A program made the translations under genes and the position numbers. From the NCBI GenBank assembly GCA_947462335.1, contig OX381709.1:82026622-82090621 (forward strand): a stretch of DNA of 64,000 bases, read 5' to 3'. Origin of the DNA: Harmothoe impar (taxonomy: Eukaryota; Annelida; Polychaeta; Phyllodocida; Polynoidae). Below the pieces are notes generated by a model, which ran no database searches, was not told where the DNA came from, and saw only the letters and a list, made by a program, of their open reading frames with translations. Shown piece after piece: positions 56,698-64,000 of the stretch (position 1 is the stretch's first letter; every line of letters begins with the position of its first letter).

Positions 56698-56764
56698 CTA
56701 AATGTATTTTCTCATACTAGTATTAGTAGCATTAGTAATAGCGGCTACTCGGTCTCGTGCAGCA

Positions 56765-57070
56765 TCCGTGACATCGTCAGCAGCAGCAGCACGATCAGCA
56801 CAAGCAGCAGCTGCTGCAGCAGCTGCACAAGCAGCACAAGCAGCACAAGCAGCAGCATCTGTCAGCAGCATCCGTGACATCGTCAGCAGCAGCAGCAGCA
56901 GCAGCTGCTGCACGAGTAGCACAAGCAGCAGCATCTGTCAACAGCATCCGTGACATCGTCAGCAACTGCAGCAGCTGCACGAGCAGTACAAGCAGCAGCA
57001 GCTGTCAGCAGCTGCAGCAGCTGCACGAGCAGCACAAGCAGCAGCACCGACAGCAGCAGCAACAGCAAAT

Positions 57071-57111
<41 letters not shown>

Positions 57112-57115
57112 GCAA
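56765..57115 (+). repeat. GCA-rich tandem block after paralogue 2
   Basis: The unit GCATCCGTGACATCGTCAGC followed by a variable run of AGC/GCA repeats occurs three times (about 56763, 56866, 56944), ending in a pure (CAG)n run of about 14 units. The left arm has only one unit (about 49984-50020). The block lies 3' of the stop codon. Its open frames are low-complexity artefacts. Confidence 0.85.
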
Positions 57116-57899
57116 TGTGGACCGCTAAATTCGAGATGGTGACATATCTGTTTCTTAGAATCGACATTCGACATGAGGTCTAGTGACATTTGACATGAAG
57201 CTTGAAAAACATAGTGACAGGTGACATGAGCAATTCTTAAAATCGACACGAGATATGAGCATAATTAAGCGACATCGACATGTGCCATGGCTATTTTTTA
57301 TTTTTTTTGAAGACAACCGCCATAGCTTCCTTATCCAGACCTCCACTAGTAGTGCTCTATAAGCGCAAGCTTTGCCTTAAGAGAGCTGTGGCTGTGAACC
57401 CTCTCCTCTCTCCGTACACACAGGTAAATATCAGAGTCAGCCAATGTCGCCAATACTACTCTCATACAAGGGTCAGGCGCTGCTAGACTATAATAGATGG
57501 GTCAAGGACTGTTCTACTGAGGGTCAGGCTAGGCCGGACATTCAATAACGGGCTGGACTTTAGCAAATTTGCTTGAAAGTCTAGCCAGCAAGAGATGCAC
57601 ATCATCATAAACGCGATCATGATACCTTTCATTGTAAGTAGACTCGCCTCTCTGCCCTCTCTTTTAGAGAGGGCAGAGAAGCGAGTCTCACTCTTAAAAA
57701 ACCCTTCCCCTCCCCCCCTCCCCCCCTCCCCCCCCCCATGCATCTTAAAGAGTGCCCCCCAGAGTGCCCCTCCCCCCCTAGAAAAAAAGAGCCGTATTTT
57801 TAAATTATTTTTTAGCAAGCTTTCAGCTTGCTTTTTTTTTCTTTTTTTAAATTTATTTATCCATCAAAATCTCAAGTGACTTATTTTGAAAGCCAACCT

Positions 57900-58140
57900 A
57901 GTAGTCACGTGACCCCCTTAAGTAGGTCACTTCCCGTCACGTGACCTATTTGAATTTCCCGCCAACATGGTGGTCACGTGACCCTCTTAAGTAGGTCACT
58001 TCCGGTCACGTGACCTATTTGAATTTCCCGCCCAAAGGTCACGTGACCGGAAGTAGGTCACTTCCGGTCACGTGACCTATTTGAATTTCCCGCCAAAAGG
58101 GAGGCCTCTCATTGGCTGCTTTTGAATTTCCCGCCAAAAG
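57900..58140. promoter_or_regulatory. Right subterminal array of E-box and E2F-like sites
   Basis: The palindromic E-box GTCACGTGAC occurs six times and the E2F-type site TTTCCCGCC four times (57955, 58024, 58086, 58127), in units of about 65 bp with CCGGTCACGTGACCTATTTG. CCAAT boxes (ATTGGCTG) lie next to the terminal repeat. ETS-type CCGGAAGT occurs once. E2F, CCAAT and E-box sites together are typical of S-phase promoters in animals. Confidence 0.65.
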
Positions 58141-58222
58141 GGAGGCCTCTGATTGGCTGCAGGTCGATTGAGTAATAAACAGTACTTAACTATAGTCCCG
58201 TTCCGATACATACAATACTACT
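58141..58222 (-). repeat. Right terminal inverted repeat, 82 bp
   Basis: Partner of 48361-48442. The words CCTCTGATTGGCTG and CCAATCAGAGGC recur in the subterminal arrays next to both repeats. Confidence 0.93.
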
Positions 58223-58400
58223 TAGGCCAAAGACCCTGACTTAACATCTTGGTTGTAGACCTTTGTGAAACACTTTTTATAAGCAGTATACAATTGATAC
58301 AACCAAATGTCGGTCTTAGTGGTTATATACAATTAACACCTCCTATAGAAACACTTATTCTACAACTAATTGTATGTCCCCCTTGTGAAACATCCCACTG

Positions 58401-58893
58401 GACAGATATTTTGTCTTTCAGTATCTTCTTGGCATTGCATTGAAAAACATCATGTGTAATAAGATTTCGCAACAAAAACAACCCTAGATTCATAAAATTA
58501 GCATCTATTTCCTGTTTATAAGAATTATTGTTTTTATATATTTTTTATCTTGTTGTAAAATGTTCATATTCTTCGAGATTTAAGCTTTTTTACTGGCTGG
58601 GGATAATAATCTCCCATGCCTGACTAATTGGCTGATCTCAGGAAACTACTTTTTAACAAAAACATCCAACAATTTCATGATATATCTAATTACTGTAAGA
58701 AGCAGTGGCCCACTGGCCAATGTGGAAATTCGCTACTCATTCCAGTCACCTTCAACCTTAAAAAAAGAAAGATTCGACCTAGCTACCTATCTTTTGGACC
58801 ATGTTGCCTGAAACACACCATTTCTAAGCCTCAGTAGATGATTGGCTGCTTTGGAGGCACACAGCCTCCTGCCGGACGGTGGTACACATCTAG

Positions 58894-58929
<36 letters not shown>

Positions 58930-59866
58930 TGGGATCAAGCATCAAAGCAGCCAATAATAGTCCAGCATTGCCAGACTGGAATACAGGCCTTTCATTCCAG
59001 AGTCTACAAATGTTGGATTCCTTCAGCCATCAAACAGGGTGAGGCAAAGCTCTGGAAAGAGAATGCAGTATTGTCAGACTAACTCTGAAAATGTCTTTCC
59101 TCTGAACAAGGCTGAACTCTCCCTCTAGAGTCTGCAGAGAGTAGTTATGGCGATACTCTCACCTCTTTTATATGTAGTAGTTATAGGACGAGTACCGAGA
59201 TGTACACGAAATACAGTGAAGCGAGCCTTATACAACTAGCTGTATGCAGTATACAAGAGGTGTGACATGCCTTGTTCTCTGTGCTCGCTGTGCTATAAGT
59301 GATGTTTACACAAACGTTCACAACAGGTGAATGGAACCAACCACAGTACACTACTGTACAACCAACATCATGCACACACAAGGCAAGGTATGGGGGTATA
59401 TATAACTTATTAGCCAAACATCACAGTACAATTAAGGTACGAAGAACTCTGCGTTTATTGGAATTGCCTAAGTGTTGTAATTTAGATAAGGTCAAATATC
59501 AAAACATTTAGATATTTCTTGCTGAAAACGCTAGAAATCTCTGTGGTTTACAATATTGCATAGAGGTGGGCAAATGTTAAAATATAGGCAATAAGGGTGG
59601 AATAAGCAACGGTGGGCCCTTGCCACTTGGAACAGCAAGACCTTGCAGAAGTTTCAGGCCCATAAATCCTACTGTAAAGCTTGGCTATTCCGCACTAGCT
59701 GGATGTCCACTGGACAGCGCCATATTGGACTGGTCCCAGTATGCACCCTCTCCCTTCCAGTCACTAGCTTCAGCAAATCATGTGGACCAGATAAGGGGGC
59801 TAAAGCTCTGCTTGGAGAGTGGAACTACTACATTCCCTGCATGCTAGGACACCTGCAATTTTTTAC
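58401..59866. other. Right flank of the nested insertion, no gene seen
   Basis: GGACAGAT next to 58401 continues the site where the outer transposon landed. An AGGCC-family remnant lies at about 58750-58825 (CCTGAAACACACC) and a (GT)n run at 58897-58928. No splice-supported frame. Confidence 0.5.
58897..58928 (+). repeat. (GT)n microsatellite
   Basis: About 15 uninterrupted GT units. Confidence 0.9.
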
Positions 59867-59879
59867 CTGTCCAATATAG

Positions 59880-59942
59880 GGTTGTGGTTAGGACAATGGA
59901 CTCATGACTAGCAGTACCTAAGTTCAAATCCCCTCCAGGCTA
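59880..59942 (+). ncRNA. tRNA-like module, left arm outer
   Basis: A-box-like TGGTTAGGACAATGG and B-box-like AGTTCAAATCC are spaced as in tRNAs, with CTCATGA in the anticodon-loop position (anticodon CAT). The mirror copy is at 61071-61132 on the minus strand. The arms do not pair cleanly, so it is tRNA-derived rather than functional. Confidence 0.55.
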
Positions 59943-60098
59943 AGTGTGGTGACCATTTTAACCCCATTGGTTGCAAAAGCTTGCACCAAAAGTTTTGGCA
60001 AAACGTTTTTGTAAAACATTTTATGAACCTTTGCAAAAGGTTTGGGTATAGTCTTTTGGTAACCACTTTTGGTAACCAACTATGTTACACTAAAAGCC

Positions 60099-60173
60099 AC
60101 ACCAAGGACCGAACCCGGGACCCTTAGATTGGGAGTTCCAGGCTCTCCTGGTTGAGCTATGGAGGCTGCTGGT
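60099..60173 (-). ncRNA. tRNA-like module, left arm inner
   Basis: The minus strand reads GCCTCCATAGCTCAACCAGG, then CTCCCAA in the anticodon-loop position, and a B box GGGTTCGGTCC. It is close to a tRNA in length and spacing, but the anticodon stem has mismatches. Confidence 0.55.
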
Positions 60174-60843
60174 AGATCAAGGTACAATAGGTAAACATAA
60201 ACTTTGTTATTGATAACCTCATTAATGATCAATTCTATTAGGGACCTTTAGCAACTACGTAAAAGCTCATTAGGGACCTTTAGCAACCATGTAAAAGCTC
60301 ATTAGACTTATCCTATGTCTTCAGCACTGCTACGTCTGCGTTTAATGAGCTTTTATGTGGGTTGCTAAAGGTCCCTATTAAATGCAGATGTAGCAGTGCT
60401 GAAAGGATAGGATACGTCTGCATTAAATGAGCTCCGTCGGGTTTGCTAAAGGTCCCTAAATAATGGTCCATTGTGATAGGGAACTTGAACAACCAATGGG
60501 GTCGAACCCAGGCTAACAGTGTGGACTAGACCATTCACAAATAAATCTTGTTTATTTTGGGTCTGCCCCTGATCTGTTAGGGAACATGCCTTTGAGTTTA
60601 TTACCTTGGGTTCGACCCCATTGGTTGTTCAAGGTCCCTATTACAGTGTAGGCTTACCATTAGGGACCTTTAGCAACCACGTAAAAGCTCATTTAACGCA
60701 GACGTAGCAGTGCTGAATGCATAGGATACGTCTGAGTTAAATAAGCTACGTCGGGTTTGCTAAAGGTCCCGATTATTTAGCATATATCATTAATGAGGAT
60801 AATCAATAACAAAGTTTACCTATTGTACCTGGACCTACCAGCA

Positions 60844-60917
60844 GCCTCCATAGCTCAACCAGGAGAGCCTGGAACTCCCAATCTAAGGGTCCCGGGTTTG
60901 GTCCATGGTGTGGCTTT
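60844..60917 (+). ncRNA. tRNA-like module, right arm inner
   Basis: Mirror of 60099-60173. Its B box is GGGTTTGGTCC, one change from the other arm. Confidence 0.55.
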
Positions 60918-61070
60918 TAGTGTAACATAGATGGTTACCAAAAGTGGTTACCAAAAGACTATACCCAAACCTTTTGCAAAGGTTCATAAAATGTTTTACA
61001 AAAACGTTTTGCCAAAACTTTTGGTGCAAGCTTTTGCAACCAATGGGGTTAAAATGGTCACCACACTTAG

Positions 61071-61132
61071 CCTGGAGGGGATTTGAACTTAGGTACTGCT
61101 AGTCATGAGTCCATTGTCCTAACCACAACCCT
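61071..61132 (-). ncRNA. tRNA-like module, right arm outer
   Basis: Mirror of 59880-59942; same boxes. Confidence 0.55.
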
Positions 61133-61143
61133 ATATTGGACAG

Positions 61144-62799
61144 ATAATAAATGGTGTGTCCAGGTACAACCAATGCATAATACACATGTAGAGGCCTAGT
61201 GTAATCATTGCTCCACTCTCCCCCTGATGTTTGGCCCCCCCTGAGACCCACACTGCTAGTTCTAAGTGTCCCCAATTGTGGCAGCACTGGTATCCCGCTA
61301 GTGAGGAATAGCGTACCTGTGTATTACTATTCCACAGGTACATGCACATAATAATCAATAATGGCGTGTCATGTACCCACATAGTATAGACACACTCTAT
61401 AACACACAGTGTTTTGTCTGCATACATTGTGCCACAATAGAGGACTGCACTGTATACACAAACGGAGGGTTACTGCATTGCTGAGGGAACAATTGAATTC
61501 CATGTGGGAATCCAGAGTATGTGCACTGGTATGTGACTGTAACAGCGGGGCTGTTATGAATCAAACTCTGGGACAGGTTTGTCATTCCCATTTCTACTTT
61601 GCATCAACCAATGGGCATCGTGGAACGGCACTGCCCAGGGGCCCCGAAGACCTCGAAATGCATGATTGTATGATTCAAATAGTATAGAAAATAGAAAGAC
61701 TATCCAGCTACTATAATTCAGAACCCCACTGGTCGTGTATAGATCCGAGTATAGATGTGTACATGCACTGCGCTGCACAAAATATAACTATACTGAATAT
61801 AACTGATCGTCATGTAAAGTATCATGTAAAGTATCATACAGTCCTATGCAAAAGTGACCAGGAACCGGCGACCCTCGCCCAGCCCCCAGTGTTTTGATGT
61901 TTAGATTAGGCCGGAGTGAGGCTCCCTATGTCTACCCCTCACACATATTTTACACTAATCAGTGCTCTGACCCAGTTGTGTCAACCTTCTCCCTTTAGTA
62001 GTACCAGCTGTCATTACGACATAAGGTCATAAGAGCCCCACACCACTAGCCACCAGCTGTCCACGGGATACTTTCTGAAATACTTGTTTTTAGGACTGCA
62101 TACAGGTAGTGTCTTATTTGTACAAAATATACAGAATATAACTGATCGTCATGTAAAGTATCATACAGGTAGTGTCTTATTTGTACAAAGTTGAGAAACA
62201 AGCCCCTGGTGTTGCCTGCTACAAACTCCTGTTCTCCACTACTACTCCTGATGACGGTCCTTCTCCTTTAGACATGGTCCCCTGTATATCTCCAGGAACC
62301 GACCTTTGTAGTGAGTAGTATACGTAGTAGAAGTAGCCAGGGGTTTGCAGCAGGCTATACCTGCACCGTCCCACAGTCCCCAGTCCCCAGACCATGCATG
62401 TAAGGGACAGAGATGTGCCAGGGACACTCAGCCTGGCATACAGCACTCACCAGACCCCCAAACAACATGTTGTGCTGCTGGACACGACAAGAGGTCTACA
62501 GCCACACACTTAGGAGATTTAAATGCCTTTGTGTCTACTGACACCTTCCCAGTAATAGGAGATTGACATGGCAAATAGTTAGCAGTGACCACCTAGGAAG
62601 GTCTAGCCTAGCTATGGGGAGGAGAGGAGATCCTGCATAGAGCTGAGTAGAGCCATGGGCGTGGAACAGCTCCTCCCCCTAGAAGCGGCTGTGCCCCTGC
62701 ATACCCTGGAGTTCTCTACACGGAGGCGGGGCCTGTGGAGGGAGGTGTGTGGCTCTGTAACCAATGTTAGAGCGGGAGGTTCTGTCAGAGCACGTGATC
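61144..62799. other. Intergenic, nothing firm
   Basis: TGATCGTCATGTAAAGTATC occurs at about 61804 and again at 62144, with GGTAGTGTCTTATTTGTAC also repeated nearby (62105, 62166). The sequence becomes GC-richer after 62600. No exon with good splice sites found. Confidence 0.4.
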
Positions 62800-64000
62800 C
62801 ATGTACAGACCACGTGGTCGTGTTGCCACACTCAGCAGCAGCGGAGTGCCGTGCAGTTTAATATAGGATATCAGGGGCAACAGAGAGGAGTGGAGACAGT
62901 CGGCTCTATGACACTGGTGGGGACAGTATACCTACCCTGCATCCCTATACCCTGCAGGCTGCTTCACACACTCTAACCGCATTCCAGGACAGTTGGGGAG
63001 AAAGGTGTGACGTCCCGGGAGTTAGGCGGTATGGGACACCGGAGGTGCACTGAATGACGCCATTTCTGCCCAGTGGTTGGCTCTGGGTCACTGGAGGAGA
63101 GAGCTATAGAGACCTATTCAGCCTGCTGCAGCTATGCTCGGTCAGGCACTCCCAACCCTAACTGTCTCACAGCGGCTTTAGAGCCCAATCCAGGACAGTT
63201 GCGGAGAAAGGCGTGAGATCCCATAGCTCAGACTTTGAGGCATAAAGGAGAGAGCTGTTGCTCACAACACATGGTCGTATTGCCATGCTCTGCAGCCTGC
63301 GGGCGACCCAGGCGGGTCTAGGACAGCACGAAAAGCACTGAATGACGCCATTTCTACTCAGTAGAGCACTGAGCTGAATAGAGCGTGATAAAACTGGGAG
63401 CACAACAACAGGAGGGTAGTCGGCTCTGTGACACTGGAGCAGACATTAAGGCTTTGGGGAGGAGACAGTTACAGGCTTACTCAGGCTGCTGCATCCATGC
63501 TCAGTGAGGCTGCGCTCATTGCTCTCACTGCGGCTTTACAGTGCTATCCAGGTTATGTGAGGAGGGAGACCCTCGTATAGGAGAGAGCTGCTCACAACAC
63601 GAGGTCATAGTGCCCTACTCGGCAGCTAGTGGGAGGCCATGCTGCTCTGGGACACTGGATGACCCACTCTTATTCTGGCATCCAGTTAACAAAAATACAT
63701 TATTTTACGTAAAATAATTTAAACGTAATATAACGACTTTTCCGAACTGAAAGGGGGAGGGGGCACCCTCTACACCTGCCTCTGGGACACTGGAGCTACG
63801 AACCTACTCATACTCAGTAAGGCTGCTCCCGAATCTGTCACTGCGGCTTTACAGTCCCATGCAGGGCAGCGGCTGAGGAGAGAGGCGTGAGCTGCTCTCA
63901 GACTCAGACTCAGGACAGAGCTGCTCGCAACACGTGGTGGTAGTGCCAGGCAAACCTGAGACACTAGAGATGTACTGAATGAGGCCATTTCTACTCAGTA
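62800..64000 (+). repeat. Degenerate tandem array, ~290-330-bp period, runs off window
   Basis: Recurrent words in constant order: GGACAGTTG(G/C)GGAGAAAGG, GAATGACGCCATTTCT (63053, 63342, and GAATGAGGCCATTTCT at 63977), GTCGGCTCT(A/G)TGACACTGG, GCTGCTCACAACACG, and CGGCTTTACAG. The units are much diverged and interrupted by half of an AACGTTA-type MITE near 63688 (AGTTAACAAAAATACATTAT). No coding frame is kept across units. Confidence 0.65.

Larger units (their letters stand above)
55514..57594 (+). repeat. Large inverted duplication, right arm
   Basis: Inverse partner of 49706-51203. It is longer mainly because of an expanded GCA-repeat block after the gene. It carries the second copy of the 260-residue gene. 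A strong TATA box (CGTATATAAGGAGG, about 55493) lies just outside the duplicated part. Confidence 0.88.
48361..58222. mobile_element. Non-autonomous Maverick/Polinton-like element, 9862 bp
   Basis: The borders are exact. TAGGCC stands on both sides (48355-48360, 58223-58228), a 6-bp target duplication. The element starts AGTAGTAT and ends ATACTACT. The first and last 82 bp are inverted repeats with 80 matches. A 6-bp duplication and AG termini are typical of Maverick/Polinton elements, and a decayed protein-primed DNA polymerase B region at about 51204-52180 confirms the lineage. Complete Polintons are usually 15-20 kb with integrase, ATPase, protease and capsid genes; none of these was seen. 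The content instead is a death-domain gene in the centre and two outward-facing copies of a 260-residue gene in an inverted duplication. Confidence 0.88.
47897..58397. mobile_element. Outer inverted-repeat transposon, carrier of the Polinton-like element
   Basis: The ends are TGGGGTGTTTCACAAGG (47897) and CCTTGTGAAACATCCCA (to 58397), one mismatch apart as inverted repeats, flanked by CTG on both sides (47894-47896, 58398-58400). The paralogous site at 45011-45033 reads CAAACCCCGGACAGAT, that is, the target with one CCG where CTG is expected. Without the inner insertion this element would be only about 630 bp. It has no transposase. GTTTCACAA-type ends with a 3-bp duplication recall PIF/Harbinger elements, but the target is not TWA, so I leave the superfamily open. 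Confidence 0.8.
59867..61143. repeat. 1.28-kb palindromic element with four tRNA-like modules
   Basis: The outer ends are CTGTCCAATATAGGG and CCCTATATTGGACAG. The left arm (59867 to about 60230) and right arm (about 60786-61143) are near-perfect inverses. Inside lies a second layer: GACCTTTAGCAACC and its complement repeated several times, and an inner inverse pair GAACAACCAATGGGGTCGAA (about 60490) / TTCGACCCCATTGGTTGTTC (about 60610). The arms carry AAAAGCTTGCACCAAAAG and AAACCTTTTGCAAAGG words, recalling the AAACGTTTGC elements at 41939 and 44160. Confidence 0.85.

Noticed and set aside
56698..57183. Several Ala/Ser/Leu-rich frames after paralogue 2
   Set aside because: They are products of the GCA-repeat block, absent from the left arm and without a consistent frame.
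48361..58222. Integrated herpes-like or retroviral genome
   Set aside because: No reverse transcriptase, LTR or herpes core gene was seen. The 6-bp duplication, AG ends and polymerase motifs fit Maverick/Polinton instead.
60844..60917. Functional tRNA gene
   Set aside because: The boxes and spacing fit, but the anticodon stem has mismatches and the module is embedded in a palindromic repeat with mirrored copies.
62655..62861. Possible first exon (frame starting MGVEQLLPLEAAVP)
   Set aside because: GC-rich and preceded by a fair ATG context, but there is no clear donor, homology or downstream exon.

Overview
This is animal nuclear DNA, AT-rich and intron-bearing, most likely from a marine invertebrate with a repeat-dense genome. 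The signs are GT-AG introns in matching phase, many short inverted-repeat transposons, tRNA-derived modules, and no operon-like gene packing. I could not fix the phylum from sequence alone.

Layout. (1) 1-11952 holds the 3' part of one plus-strand host gene. Six exons (614-689, 1724-1852, 2795-4065, 4745-5358, 10774-10809, 11824-11952) join in compatible phase. They encode about 750 residues of a Gln-rich, heavily N-glycosylatable, acidic-tailed protein; the 5' end lies outside the window. Its introns are full of MITEs and foldbacks. (2) 11953-41600 shows no convincing host gene. It holds dispersed MITE families, old segmental duplications, and a retroelement remnant with a hammerhead-ribozyme-like motif nested inside a MITE. 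(3) 41640-47896 is a tandem 3.4-kb segmental duplication. The two copies differ by clean transposon insertions, so each gives the empty site for the other. (4) 47897-58397 is a nested insertion. An outer inverted-repeat transposon (TSD CTG) was hit by a 9,862-bp element at 48361-58222, with a 6-bp TSD (TAGGCC), AG...CT ends and 82-bp terminal inverted repeats. (5) 58401-64000 is repeat-rich and includes a 1.28-kb palindrome with four tRNA-like modules and a degenerate tandem array running off the end.

The centrepiece is the 9.86-kb element. It carries a decayed protein-primed DNA polymerase B exonuclease region, which together with the 6-bp TSD and AG ends marks it as a derivative of a Maverick/Polinton (adintovirus-like) element. 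The integrase, ATPase, protease and capsid genes and the polymerase catalytic domain were not found. In their place are a gene for a protein with two predicted death domains and two outward-facing copies of an unrecognised 260-residue protein, held in a large inverted duplication. The subterminal regions are dense in animal transcription-factor motifs: six ETS-CRE composites on the left, and E-box plus E2F-like sites on the right, with CCAAT boxes in both terminal repeats. My reading is a non-autonomous, virus-derived mobile element carrying apoptosis or immune-signalling cargo.
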